A stretch of DNA of 64,000 nt from Blastocladiella emersonii ATCC 22665 (GCA_025594325.1 JANHCV010000003.1:372001-436000), one strand, 5' to 3'. Positions 44,992 through 55,411 are shown, counted from the stretch's first letter. Numbers and translations: made by a program. The notes: generated by a model from the letters alone, not told the origin.

Positions 44992-46458
44992 ATGATGCAG
45001 TCCAACTCGATGCAGCTGCTCGACAAGTGGAAGAGCGCCAAGGACGGGCTCATCCACGCGCCGCGGCCGCCCCTCGCCGGTGGGTAGCCCGCCGCCGCTG
45101 CCGCTCGCTCCACGGACCATCGACTGACCGGCCGCTGGCCCGACCCAGGCAAGCACACGGGCACTTTCGCCTTCTACACGATCCGCGACCGGATCCCCGT
45201 CATCCTGACCAAGGTCATCAGTGCGTAGCCGTCCACCGCTCCACTGCCCGACCGCACACTTATCCGATCCCCGTCTGCAGACGACGTGAACCAGGCCCTG
45301 TTCAAGCTCCCCGCCGACGCGCCGCCCGCGACGGCCGAGGAGGGCAAGGCGGTCATTGAGCGGCTCGCCGCCCTGCGGTACCAGATGCAGCGGGACCACC
45401 CGATGCGCCCGCTCGAGGACTCGCTCCCCGACGCGCCCGTGTGGAACGAGTTCCTCGCCACGTACTGGCCGAACGCCGGCCACTTCCAGGCTGCGTGGCT
45501 CGCGCAGGAGTGCTACGTGTACCGGCGCATCCGCGAGGCCCTCGCGCTGTCGCCCGCGTGGGCCGACTACGACCCGTTCCGCCTCGACAAGGCCATCTCG
45601 CTCGAGAAGAGTATCCCGGTTCTGACGCTCCTCTCGGCGCACGTCGATGGGCTCGTGCAGCACGCCGCGGCCGACGCGGCGGATGAGCATGCGCGGGCGA
45701 CGGCGCTCGGCGAGCTCATCATGTTCAGCCTGTGGGGCAACGCGGTCGACCTGAGCCTGCTCGCCGGGTCGCACTCGCTAGACACGGCGGCGCTCGGCGA
45801 CAAGATGATCCGCGAGGCCGCCGCGGGCGTCGTCGTCAACGACCTCGACCGTGTCGTCCGCGCGCTCCTGGCGCTACGCGGCGGCCGCGTCGACTTTGTC
45901 CTCGACAACGCCGGGTTCGAGCTGACGGCGGACCTGCTGCTCGCCGAGTGGCTCGTGGCCGCGGGACTCGCGTCGCACGTCGTGTTCCACGTCAAGGCGT
46001 TCCCGTGGTTCGTGTCTGACACGACGACGGCGGATTTCGCCGAAACGCTCGACACGCTGGCCCCGCACCTCCCCTCCCGCGTTGCGCACTGGCGCGCGCT
46101 GCTTTCGGAGGGGAAGTGGCGCACGCACGTCGACCCGTTCTGGACGCTCCCGCACGCGTACTACCACCTGCCGTCGTTCCCCGTCGCCGACGAGCTGCGA
46201 ATGGCCGATTTCGTGATCTTCAAGGGCGACCTCAACTACCGCAAACTCGTCTTCGACTGCGCGTGGGACGTGACCACGCCGTTCAACGAGGCCATCGGCC
46301 CGCTCGCCGTCCCCGGCGTCCTCCCGCCGTTCGTCTCGCTGCGCACGTGTAAGAGCGACGTGTGCGTCGGTTTGACGGCTGAGACCGCCGCCGCGCTCGA
46401 GGGGGTCAAGGACTGGATGGTGTCGGGCAAGCATGCCGTGATTTCGTTCAAAGAGTAA
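44992..46458 (+). CDS. DUF89 metal-dependent phosphatase (ARMT1/YMR027W type), 445 aa
   Basis: Exons 44992-45079, 45149-45220 and 45281-46458. Both introns carry a stop right at the donor (GTGGGTAG and GTGCGTAG). N-terminal helices (MQLLDKWKSAKDGLI), then FAFYTIRDRIPVILTKVIND and MFSLWGNAVDLSLL. The family's metal-site region is DFVLDNAGFELTADLLLAEW, and KGDLNYRKLVFDCAW follows. Family members are damage-control phosphatases acting on sugar phosphates such as fructose-1-phosphate; the human protein was also reported as a carboxyl methyltransferase. The length fits the family. The gene is convergent with CDC27, with only 8 bases between the stop codons. Confidence 0.9.
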
Positions 46459-46466
46459 TATGTATT

Positions 46467-48703
46467 TCAGACGATCGGCGACTCGACAAACTGCGGCATC
46501 TCCGCGGGATCCCCACTCACCACCTCGTCGAGCGTCGGCATCCCCTGCCCGCGCGCGAGCCGCGCCATGCACTCGCGGACCGCGGCCGCCGGGACCCCAG
46601 ATGGCGGCGCGCACGCCGCCGCGTCGTTGAGCGATTGCAGGCACGCGTCGCGGTCGCCGCGCGCGTCGTAAGCGTACGCCGCCAGGTAGTGGAACGTCAG
46701 CTCGCCCGGGTGCGCCGTGCGGAGGTCGGTCAGCAAGGGTAGCGCGGACTATACGGCGCACGGGTGTGAGAGAGGGCATGAGTGAGTGGGGAGATCGTAG
46801 TAGTACCTCGACGTCGTCCAGGTACAGGTGCGCCTTGACCGCGCCGGCCTTGCACGCCGGGTTCGCCGCGTCGAGCTTGAGCGCGTGCTGGAACACGCCG
46901 AGCGCGTCGCGCCACTTGGACTGCGCCAGGAGCGACTACACTCGGTCGAAAAGGTCAGCGCGCGCGTTCGCGGATGTGAGCACAGCAGCCGTACGTTGCC
47001 GACGGAAAGGTACATGGTCGCCGACGCGTTGATCTTGGCCGCGCGGACGTAGTGGTCCTGCGCCGCGGCGTGGTTGCCCTCGCGCTCGTACACGAGGCCG
47101 AGGCCGTTCCTACACTCGCCGCGAGTCAGATGTCGGCGGTGACTCGGCGCGCAGCAGTGGAGCGTACCATGCGTTGTAGCTGTTCGGGTCGAGCGCAACG
47201 GCCTTGCGGAACGCGGTGGCCGCCGCGTCGAGCCGGTCCATGGCGAGGTACTCGTGCTACACACCACCGCTTCGCGTCAGTCCCGCACCCCGTCCATCAC
47301 CCGCCGATGCGACGTACCCCAAGCATAACCCTCGCATACGCGTACGCCTGATCCACCTCGCCCGCACGCACAAACGCCGCGACCGCCGCTTCGTGCTTCC
47401 CCTGCAGCGACGCGAGGTTACCCTGGACCACGCCGACCTCCCTCGCCCCCGGTGCGACCCTACTGACCTCCGCCGCCAGCACCTCGAGCTCGGCCTTGCT
47501 CCCGAGCAGCCACAGCGCCGTCGAGTAGTAGTCCGCGCCCTCGCTGACACTCCACGGCTCAACCTTCCGCGCGCGCGCGAAATGGTCCCGGGCGGCGTGG
47601 TCGCGCCGGTCCAGCATGCACGCGCGCGCGAGGTGCCGCTGCACCCAGCCCGACGCCTGGTGCGTGGCCGGGAGAGAGAGGAGGTGGTGCCGCGCGGACG
47701 ACGGTTTGCATTGCGCGAGCGCGCGGACGGCGGAGGCGAGGGTGGTGAGGTGGGAGAGGAGCGGGGCGAGGCCCGAGGTCGCCTCGAGGGAGGCCTTTTT
47801 GGACGGAGGAGCGGGGGCAGAGGCGGGTTTAGGAGAGGACTCGAGGGCGGCGGTAGTGGCGAGCCGCTTCGACTGGCTCCGCGTCACGCGCGCGAGGTCG
47901 AGCCCGGCGTCGCTCGCGGTGCGTTTCCGCTTCGGCGTGCCCGTTGCCGCTGGCGCGGGCGCGGGCGCCGACTCCGTTAACGGCGCCGGTGCCGGTGTCG
48001 GCGGAGCTGGTGCGAGCGCGAGGATCCCACACGGCCGCGCATCGCGCACGAGCTTGAGCGCAGCGCTCGCCGCGTCGACGGTGAACGCGGACTTGATGAG
48101 GGATGCCGCCGAGGTTGCCGCGCCTACACTCTCCCGAATATCAGCCCGCTGTCCCACGACACCGACTTCGACGCGCGTACCCAGTTCGCACACCGCGGTG
48201 AACGAAGTCCACTGGAACGGCGACCCCGCGACCGCGCGCGCGTGGCAGTGCGCGGCGACCGCGGGCCGCTCAGTCCGTCGATAAATGTCGCCGAGGAGCG
48301 TCCAGACGGCGGCGGGCGCGGGCGGCTGCACAAACGACACCCCGTTCCCTTTAACCCCCTTGACAGGCCGCAGGACCACCGCCCCAGTCTTGGCATCGAC
48401 GCGCGCGACGAGCGCGGCCTCGGCGTCGTGTAACTGCCCGGCAGCGACGCACGCGCGCGCGTATAGGAAGCGGCACGCGGCGGAGACGCCGATAAAGTCG
48501 CGTAGGGCGAGTGCGGCGGCGGCGGGACGGTTTTGGTGGAACAGGGTGCGGGCGAGCCAGTACCGTGCGTCGGGGCGCAGCGGGAAGAAGGCGACGAGGC
48601 GGTCGGCGAGGAAGTGCGCCGTGGCGAAGTCGAGGTGGTCGAGCGCTGACTGGATGGCCAGCGCGAGGTGGGTGCCGAGAGTCATCGGGGTTGATTCGTC
48701 CAT
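46467..48703 (-). CDS. CDC27: anaphase-promoting complex subunit 3 (CDC27), 666 aa
   Basis: Five exons: 48703-47318, 47256-47168, 47109-46995, 46935-46807 and 46748-46467. It is a TPR protein. The N-terminal TPRs include AVWTLLGDIYRRTERPAVAA and SPFQWTSFTAVCELG. A disordered middle holds the basic TPKRKRTASD. The C-terminal TPR array has the diagnostic YYSTALWLLGSKAELEVL, LGHEYLAMDRLDAAATAFRK, NSYNAWNGLGLVYEREGNHA and KINASATMYLSVGN. CDC27 is a core scaffold of the APC/C ubiquitin ligase and binds the IR tails of activators. The start MDESTPMTLGTHLALAIQSA was chosen because the frame upstream is antisense shadow. All introns are 58-61 nt, and three of the four end in GTGTAG. The length is at the short end for the family because the middle linker is short. 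Confidence 0.9.
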
Positions 48704-48858
48704 GGGAGTTGCATTTACGGGGGGAAGTGGAGAGAAGGAGCGCGACGACCGACGCGTTCGGACCTGTGCGACCGCGTAGACCGACCACCGAGTCCAGAGA
48801 GCAGAAAAAAATTCAACTGTATATCTCCTCGAGCGCGACAAGCGACACGCGCGCCCGC

Positions 48859-49751
48859 TCACGGCTGGTTGGCGCCGTAGCCGCGGATGGACTCGGCAAA
48901 GCCCCACTCGGTGGGCATGGCCATGGGCTCGGAGACGGTGACGCCCTTGTCGTTGACGGTGGCGACCTGGAACTTGTTGATGGAGCGGGCGTCGCGGTAG
49001 AAGAGGACGCGCATCACGTTGTGGATGATCTTGCGGGCCTCGTCCTCGGTCAGCGTGTCCTCGCGGCCCTCGACGGCCTTGCGCAGGATGGGCTGGGCGA
49101 GGTGGGCGCCGAACCCCGTGGCGATGGTCGAGGCCGAGTACGTGACGCCCTTCATGTCGACGCACCCGAGAAACTTTTCACCGTCCTTGATCCCACCCAC
49201 GACCAGCGTGTTCCACAGGAAGTTGAACTTGGACCGGCGGTGGTACATGACGCGGTGCAGGTACTCGTACACGTTGACGGGGCCCAGGGCGTGGCCATCG
49301 TCGGCCTCGTTCTCCTCGATCATGAGCGTCTCGAGCTGGTGCTTGATGTACGCGAAGTCGGACACGTCGCCCGACCCGCCCACCACCGTGTAGTCGCCGA
49401 CGGGCGTCATGCGCTCCATGTCGCGGAAGCGCGCGAGCGAGCCGTACGAGGCTACACTTATTGCGGGTCAGTGCGGTGACCTCAAAAAGCAGAGCACCGA
49501 GAGGAAAGCGCACCCAGGCAGTCGGTCGCCATCATGACGCCGTCCTTGTACTTGATGGCGACGACCGAGGTGCCCGTGACGACGGGGCTCGACGTGTGGG
49601 TGGTGGCGCCGCCGACGGCGTAGTCGGCCGACACGCCGACGTTCTCGTGCGCCGTCGGGTGGACGGGCGCGCGGCCGGGCGTCACCAGCCAGTTGTGCTC
49701 CTCGGCGCCGGGCGCGCGCTGCTTGCCCCAGTTGAGCGGGAAGTAGTCCAT
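48859..49751 (-). CDS. PRE4: 20S proteasome beta-7 subunit (PRE4/PSMB4), 276 aa
   Basis: Exons 49751-49514 and 49451-48859 around a 62-nt intron with an ACTGACC branch and an AAGTGTAG acceptor. The propeptide begins MDYFPLNWGKQ. The mature part starts near TTHTSSPVVTGTSVVAIKYK and runs DGVMMATDCL then ASYGSLARFRDMERM across the junction, as in beta-7. Further family marks are VNVYEYLHRVMYHRRSKFNF, WNTLVVGGIKDGEKFLGCVD and MKGVTYSASTIATGFGAHLA. Beta-7 is a non-catalytic subunit whose C-terminal tail holds the two beta rings together. The tail here is WGFAESIRGYGANQP. It is divergent from the PfkB gene over 257 bases. Confidence 0.93.
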
Positions 49752-50008
49752 GGCGTTGCGTTGCGGTGGGTGTTGATTGCGTTGCAGCGTGCGTGTTGCT
49801 GGTTCGGGCGGAGGGGCGAGGAAGAGGCGGCGAGGTGAACGACGCGCGCGCAGGCCGCGATGACGCTGCCCGCTCCCGCCGGTCATGTGCCCCCCACACG
49901 CCGCCCTCGGCCCACGCGTCGCTCATGCCGATCGCTCCTCTCTTGCCGGGCCGCTCGGAGCCTTCGCTCCCTCTCTTCGCGCATGCAACGAGACCCATGT
50001 AACGCACC
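49752..50008. promoter_or_regulatory. bidirectional promoter of proteasome beta-7 and the PfkB gene
   Basis: 257 bases between divergent start codons. It contains CGCTGCAACGCAATCAAC (read on the minus strand), close to the leader motif of the Skp1-like genes, about 35 bases upstream of the beta-7 ATG. Confidence 0.5.
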
Positions 50009-51061
50009 ATGCTCGGCGCCGCCACCCCGCCGCCCACCCCGCCGTCGCCCGTGTGCCTCATCGGCCACTGCTGCCACGGTACCCGTCACCGCCGCCGCCG
50101 CGCCGCACCCACCCCCCTCACACCCCAAGACTCCACCCACCTAGACACGCTCGTCCTGCGCAACGGCGACGGCCACCACCGTGTCCTCGGCGGGTCCGTC
50201 GCGTACATGGCGCGCTTCCTGCACGCCGCGGACGTGCCGTACCACCTCGCGACCGCCGTCGGCGCCGACTTTGCGTTCGCCGGCGCCGCCCGCCCGGCGT
50301 GGCTCCCGCCACTCGCGCCCACCGGGAAGCTGCCGACGACGCACTACGTCAACGACTTTTCAGCCACCCGAAACGCGCTTGCGGACGACCGCGAGGAACA
50401 CGTCCGCGCGCGGTGCGCCGACCTGACGCCCGCGCTGATCGCCGCCTCGCTTCCCTCCTCTCCACCCGTGCTCGATATCGCCTGCGTCGTCCCGATCGTC
50501 GGCGAGGTCTCGCTCCCCACGCTCGCCTGGATCCGCCGCACCGCGCGCCTCGTCCTCGCCGACGCCCAGGGCCTCGTGCGCCGCGTCCCTGCTTCCATCT
50601 CACCCACTTCCCCCGCCCGCGTCGAGCGCCGCGCTATCGACCCCGCGGCCTACGCGTGCATCGACTTCCTCAAGGTCGGCGACGCCGAGGCCCAGTACGT
50701 GTGCCGCGCCGCCGCCGCAACCGCCGGGTGCACGCTGCTCGTGACGCACGGCGGGTCGCCAGCACCCGTCCACGCCCGCGCGGGGCGCGCGGTCCCCGAG
50801 TGCGAGATCTGCCTCCCCGACGGGTCCACGGTCATCGTGCCTGGATTCGCCGTGCCCGCGGACAAGTGCCGCGACCCGACGGGGTGCGGCGACGCGTTCC
50901 TCGCGGGCGTCGTGGTCGGTCTGCGCCGCGGGTTGGGGGTGGCGGAGGCGGTGCGTGTCGGCCACTCGTTCGGCGCGCTCAATGTCCAGCATGTCGGGAT
51001 CCCGCCCGACGGCGCGTTGCCGCCGCTGCTGCTCGGTGTGGTGGAGGGAGGGGTGGTGTGA
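50009..51061 (+). CDS. PfkB/ribokinase-family sugar kinase, 333 aa
   Basis: Exons 50009-50078 and 50130-51061. The 51-nt intron is in phase and stop-free, so the unspliced frame stays open. Splicing restores CHDSTHLDTLVL, which fits the family better than the Arg-rich readthrough. Motifs: LGGSVAYMARFL and ATAVGADF near the N-terminus, and the signature DPTGCGDAFLAGVVVGLRRG with the catalytic Asp about 60 residues from the end. The overall pattern is closest to the plant and fungal inositol-kinase-like PfkB group, but the substrate cannot be told from sequence. It is convergent with the tyrosine phosphatase gene, 65 bases apart. Confidence 0.85.
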   Translation: MLGAATPPPTPPSPVCLIGHCCHGTRHRRRRAAPTPLTPQDSTHLDTLVLRNGDGHHRVLGGSVAYMARFLHAADVPYHLATAVGADFAFAGAARPAWLPPLAPTGKLPTTHYVNDFSATRNALADDREEHVRARCADLTPALIAASLPSSPPVLDIACVVPIVGEVSLPTLAWIRRTARLVLADAQGLVRRVPASISPTSPARVERRAIDPAAYACIDFLKVGDAEAQYVCRAAAATAGCTLLVTHGGSPAPVHARAGRAVPECEICLPDGSTVIVPGFAVPADKCRDPTGCGDAFLAGVVVGLRRGLGVAEAVRVGHSFGALNVQHVGIPPDGALPPLLLGVVEGGVV

Positions 51062-51126
51062 GGGAACTAGGGGTTGTTGCGTGCCATGTATATCAATTAT
51101 TCGGTCCAGTATCGCGAACGAGCGAG

Positions 51127-52450
51127 CTAGTGGATGCCCATGTCCTTGAGGTACCGCGCCACCGCCTGGTACACGAGCTCAAACTGGCCCTACACACACC
51201 AGATGTCAGTCCAGCTCGCACAGCCTCCTCCTCCAAAGACAACCGTACCCTCGTCTGGACCATCTGCACGCGCTGCGACCGGAGGTCCGCGACGACGGCC
51301 GCGACGATATCCTCGTGGCGGTCCCACTCGGGGAACGCGAGTTTCGCCTCGAGGTACCGCGTGATCACGTCGACCGCGATGAACGTGCCGGTACGCCCGC
51401 ACCCGGCACTGCAGTGGACGACCATCGGGTTGCGCAGCGACGGGCTGACGAACCGCGCGAGCTCCATGAGGCTGAGCAGCGCGTCAACATCGACGGTGCC
51501 GTGGTCGGGCCACAGCGGCGCGTCGAGCTGCCACACCGTCGTCGTGTAGTCGCCCTGCTCGGGGCACTTGTACGTCAGGTCGAACTTGCGCAGCGTGACG
51601 CCCGCGAGGTTCGCGACGGTGCCCGCCGCCGCCTCGGTCGCGCGGTACCGGCGGCCGACGGCGAGTTGGCGCTGGTACGACGCGAGCATGTCCCCCGGCG
51701 CCTCGGGGGTCTCGATCGCGACGTGGTCGACCGTCAGCGTCGCCGCGCCGCCCATGGGCACCTCAAAGTCGCCGTCCTCGGCCCAGTACTGGTCGTACTT
51801 GACGCGCCGCGACTCGACCTGCTTCGTCAGGCACACGATTAGGCGCACCTGGCGCTGGTACACCATCCGCCACACGTTGCCCACCGTGTGCGGCTGCGGG
51901 CCCTGCATCGCAATGTACGCGTTGTCGCGCATCATGGCATTTGTCTAAACGTGGGAGAAGAAAGCGTTAGTGGAGCCGTGGGGTGGGGCGGCGGTGAGAC
52001 CGTACCAGCGGGACCTGGATCACGGACGCGTTGATGTAGTCTCCGCCCGCTGCGTTGGCCACGGGCACGCGGTTCACGTCGACTACACTCAGCCATAGCG
52101 TTAGCCACCGCAATGAGATCCACGCTCTGAGCTCCCGGCCGTACACGGAAAGATGTTCGAGTACCGGTTATGCGGCAAGTTCTCGGGCCGCTGCGACTCG
52201 AGGGCGCAGAACCGCGACCCGGGGACCGCGCACTCGCGGTCGACGGCGAGATCGATCGGGGCCGTCACATCCTACACTCCCCTTCCAGCAACAATCAGCG
52301 ACCTCGCCCACCCGCGATCGAGAGCGCGCAAACTGCAACGCACGCACGCACGTGGAACGTCTGCGCCGTGTACTGCGGCCCGCGCACGGGGTCGTTCGCG
52401 ACGGCGCGGATGTAGTTGACCTGCGGGCGGCCCGAGGGCGAGTTGGACAT
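51127..52450 (-). CDS. classical protein tyrosine phosphatase, 353 aa
   Basis: Five exons: 52450-52352, 52271-52145, 52082-52006, 51944-51249 and 51189-51127. All junctions keep frame. Motifs in order: the pTyr loop NRYSNIFPFDVNRV, GGDYINASVIQ, YIAMQGPQPHTVGNVWRMVY, the WPD loop LWPDHGTVDVDALL, the P-loop VHCSAGCGRTGTFIAVDVIT with the catalytic Cys, and the Q-loop VQMVQTRGQFELVYQAV. All catalytic residues are present, so activity is expected. Fungal homologues (Ptp1/Pyp type) act on phosphotyrosine in MAPK signalling. Start MSNSPSGRPQVNYI follows GCCGCC; a longer upstream Met is possible. It is divergent from the YPK1-like kinase. Confidence 0.9.
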
Positions 52451-52869
52451 GGCGGCGGCGAGGCGCTGGAAGCGGACGGCGGGCGGCGGGGACGGAGCGC
52501 GGGCACGGCGGAGGCACGCCTGCAGGCACGATTGCATCAAGTCAAGGGCCGCAGCGGCGCTTCATGGAAGTCGGGTTCGGGCGACGGCGGGGAAGGGGAG
52601 CGGGGAGGGCCGAGAAAGGAGCGGCGACGCCGAGCCACACGTGAGGCGCGCCGTGGTCTCGCGCGGGAGACACTCGCGCGAGACACTCGCGCGAGACGCG
52701 TCTAATTTTGCCTCTTGCCCCCCGCCGCGGCTGGCTGCCCGCTGCGCACCGCCGCCGTGAGATGTTAGAGTGCTGCTCTCTCTCCTCGATCCGACACAGC
52801 GGTCCATGAAGCATCTGATCTGACCGGACCGACTGCCTGCAACGAGATCCCACCGCCGCCGCTGCCGCC
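52451..52869. promoter_or_regulatory. bidirectional promoter of the phosphatase and the AGC kinase
   Basis: 419 bases between divergent start codons. A CTCGCGCGAGACA sequence is tandemly repeated at about 52660-52700. The kinase ATG follows CGCCGCCGCTGCCGCC. Confidence 0.5.
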
Positions 52870-54900
52870 ATGTCGTGGCTACAGAAGCTCAAGACCAAAA
52901 CCAAGTCCAAGGACAACCTCGGCTCCGGCGACGGCGCCGCGGGCAGCATCCCGACCAGCCCCGTCAACAAGGTCGCGCCCGACGCGACGGGCGACGGTTC
53001 GGGCAAGGCGGCAGCGAGCCGCACCGCGTCCGAGAATGCCCTGAACATCAACACCTCGGCCGTCTCGGCACCACCGGCGGCCGGCGGCGCCCCGGCAACC
53101 GTCGCCGCGATCGAGGCCGGCGTCGCCAACATCAAGCTCAAGGCCGTGCACCCGACGCAGGGGACCAACGCGCAGGTCGCGCAGGCGCTGTCGGCCAAAG
53201 CCGTGTCGGGCCTGCTGCAGATCCGCGTCCTCGAGGGCCGCGACGTCGTGGTACCCTCGCGCGTGCTCGAGGAGCTCCGCGGCGGCGGCAGCGCGTCATC
53301 CAACGCGCAGTCCGGCACGCCCGCGCACCTGCCCTTCATCGTGCTGTCGTACGACAAGAACGAGGTGGTCGTCAACGCGTCGGCCGGCTCGCTCGTCGCG
53401 CCCGTGTGGCGCAGCCGCGCGACGTTTGACCTCACGCACGAGACCGAGCTTGGCGTGCACGTCTTCATCCGCATGGCGCCGTCGTCCTCGTCGCCCACGG
53501 GCGCGCACCCGCACGGCGGCGACGGTGATCAGCAACGCGTCGGTCTCGACGCGCCGCACCCGCACTCGGGGACCAGCGGGCAGATGTCGCCCGGGTGCAT
53601 GCCGTCGGACGTGCACCTCGGGTCCACGGTCGTCGAGTACTCGACGATCCCGACCAAGCCCGGCGAGGCGCGCGACTTGTGGCTGCCCGTCTACCTGCCG
53701 ACGTCGACACACCCGACGGCGCACGTGCACCTGCAGCTGACGCACCGCGCGCTGGTCGGGTCGGGCGCGACCATCTCGATCGACGACTTTGAGCTGCTCA
53801 AGGTGATCGGCAAGGGCAGCTTCGGCAAGGTGATGCAGGTGCGGAAAAAGGACACGGGCCGGATCTACGCGCTCAAGATCCTCAAGAAGTCGCACATCGT
53901 AAGCCGCGAGGAGGTGACGCACACGCTGAGCGAGCGCAACGTGCTCATGAAGTTGCGCCACCCGTTCATCGTCAACCTCAAGTTCTCGTTCCAGTCGTCG
54001 GCCAAGCTGTACCTCGTGCTGCCCTTCATCAACGGCGGCGAGCTGTTCAAGCACCTGTCGCAGGAGGGCCGGTTCGAGGAGGAGCGCGCCCGCTTCTACG
54101 CCGCCGAGCTCACCACCGCCCTCGAGTGCCTCCACTCGTACGACATCATCTACCGCGACCTCAAGCCAGAGAACATCCTGCTCGATTACTCGGGCCACAT
54201 TGCCCTGTGCGATTTCGGCCTGTGCAAGCTCAACATGGGCGACGGCACCCGCACCAACACTTTCTGCGGCACCCCCGAGTACCTCGCGTGCGAGGTCCTG
54301 CTCAGCAACGGGTACACCAAGTCGGTCGACTGGTGGACGCTCGGCGTGCTTCTCTTCGGTACGTTTCTCGGCCATGACTCGCGCCCGCATCCCTCTCACC
54401 TCTTGAATTGTATAGAAATGCTCACGGGCCTCCCGCCGTTCTACGACGAGAACCTGAACGAAATGTACCGCAAGATCCTGTACGCGCCGCTATCGTTCCC
54501 GTCGTTCCTGTCGCCGACGGCGCAGTCGCTCCTGTCGGGCCTGCTCGACCGCGACCCGGAGCGGCGGCTCGGCAGCGCGAACCGCGGCGGCGCCGCCGAG
54601 ATCAAGGCGCACCCGTTCTTCGCGACCGTCGACTGGCGCGCGCTGCTCGAGAAGAAGATCACCCCGCCCTTCAAGCCCGCCGTCGAGAACGCCTTCGACA
54701 CGTCCAACTTTGACGAGGAGTTCACGTCCGAGGTCCCCTGCGACTCGGTCGTCAACGACTCGGTCCTCTCGCAGACGGTCCAGGGCCAGTTCGCCGGGTT
54801 CACGTATATCCCTGGCAACGACCTCACGGGCGCCGCCGGCGGGACGTACCAGGCGCCGTCGTCGGTCATTGGCGCCGGGGGGAGTCTGCTCTCGCCATGA
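52870..54900 (+). CDS. YPK1: AGC-family serine/threonine kinase of Ypk1/Gad8 type, 657 aa
   Basis: Exons 52870-54358 and 54416-54900. The 57-nt intron is stop-free and in phase, and splicing restores LFEMLTGLPPFYDEN. The N-terminal part has a C2-like region (LLQIRVLEGRDVVVP and HLPFIVLSYDKNEVVV). The kinase domain runs from about residue 308: KVIGKGSFGKVMQVRK, ALKIL, IIYRDLKPENILLD, LCDFGLCKLNMGDG and the activation loop TNTFCGTPEYLACEVLLSNG. The usual APE motif reads ACE. The C-tail has DTSNFDEEFTSEVPCDSVV and the hydrophobic motif QFAGFTYIPGND. Such kinases are activated by PDK1 and TORC2 and control sphingolipid and membrane stress responses. Confidence 0.92.
   Translation: MSWLQKLKTKTKSKDNLGSGDGAAGSIPTSPVNKVAPDATGDGSGKAAASRTASENALNINTSAVSAPPAAGGAPATVAAIEAGVANIKLKAVHPTQGTNAQVAQALSAKAVSGLLQIRVLEGRDVVVPSRVLEELRGGGSASSNAQSGTPAHLPFIVLSYDKNEVVVNASAGSLVAPVWRSRATFDLTHETELGVHVFIRMAPSSSSPTGAHPHGGDGDQQRVGLDAPHPHSGTSGQMSPGCMPSDVHLGSTVVEYSTIPTKPGEARDLWLPVYLPTSTHPTAHVHLQLTHRALVGSGATISIDDFELLKVIGKGSFGKVMQVRKKDTGRIYALKILKKSHIVSREEVTHTLSERNVLMKLRHPFIVNLKFSFQSSAKLYLVLPFINGGELFKHLSQEGRFEEERARFYAAELTTALECLHSYDIIYRDLKPENILLDYSGHIALCDFGLCKLNMGDGTRTNTFCGTPEYLACEVLLSNGYTKSVDWWTLGVLLFGTFLGHDSRPHPSHLLNCIEMLTGLPPFYDENLNEMYRKILYAPLSFPSFLSPTAQSLLSGLLDRDPERRLGSANRGGAAEIKAHPFFATVDWRALLEKKITPPFKPAVENAFDTSNFDEEFTSEVPCDSVVNDSVLSQTVQGQFAGFTYIPGNDLTGAAGGTYQAPSSVIGAGGSLLSP
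54359..54415 (+). other. intron of the YPK1-like gene
   Basis: 57 nt, GTACGT donor, TTGTATAG acceptor. The length is a multiple of three without a stop, so retention would insert 19 residues into the kinase C-lobe instead of ending the protein. Confidence 0.8.
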
Positions 54901-55177
54901 TGATCGAGGTCGGTGTGGTGTACGGGGGTCGAATACATGGATGAACTTGGGTGACAACCGACTGATCAGCGCCGCGATCACGGCCATGGGCCTGTCCGTC
55001 GAGGACAAAAACGCGTCAATTCATTCAACTGACCGGCTCCACGGAAATTCGTTGGACAAATGCCGGCAGTAACTTGAGACGGGAGTGAGCCTCGTTCAAA
55101 TAGCTGGAGGCTGCTTCTTTCGTCGCGCTCCTTCTTCCAGCCGACTGCTCCCTGAGTGCCTCATCAAGATAAAGAAC

Positions 55178-55411
55178 ATGATCACCAATAAAAAAGCAGT
55201 CCTGCTTGCCGTGTGCATGCTCTTCCTCGTCCTGCATCCCCCGAGCCAGTGGGGTTTCTACACGGGCGCCCTCTTTGGATTCATCATCATGGTCATGATC
55301 GTCTACGCTTGCGGGTACGGGATGAGCGAGCTTGTCGAGGTTGTCAAGCGGAACAGTATGCGGAGTACGTGTGTCTCGCCTGCTCGATTCATCCTTGGGA
55401 AAGAAACCTGA
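55178..55411 (+). CDS. small hypothetical protein with two membrane segments
   Basis: A 77-codon frame starting MITNKKAVLLAVCMLFLVLH, followed by a second hydrophobic segment (WGFYTGALFGFIIMVMIVYA) and a charged end SELVEVVKRNSMRS. A GTACGT near 55374 could be a splice donor, so the true C-terminus is open. No family is recognised. The composition strongly suggests a membrane peptide. It lies between the kinase and SARAF genes, in DNA of lower GC. Confidence 0.4.
   Translation: MITNKKAVLLAVCMLFLVLHPPSQWGFYTGALFGFIIMVMIVYACGYGMSELVEVVKRNSMRSTCVSPARFILGKET

Noticed and set aside
48704-49165. N-terminal extension of CDC27 upstream of 48703
   Set aside because: The extended frame is Arg/His/Gly-rich antisense of the proteasome beta-7 exon; the Met at 48703 begins a proper helical TPR start.
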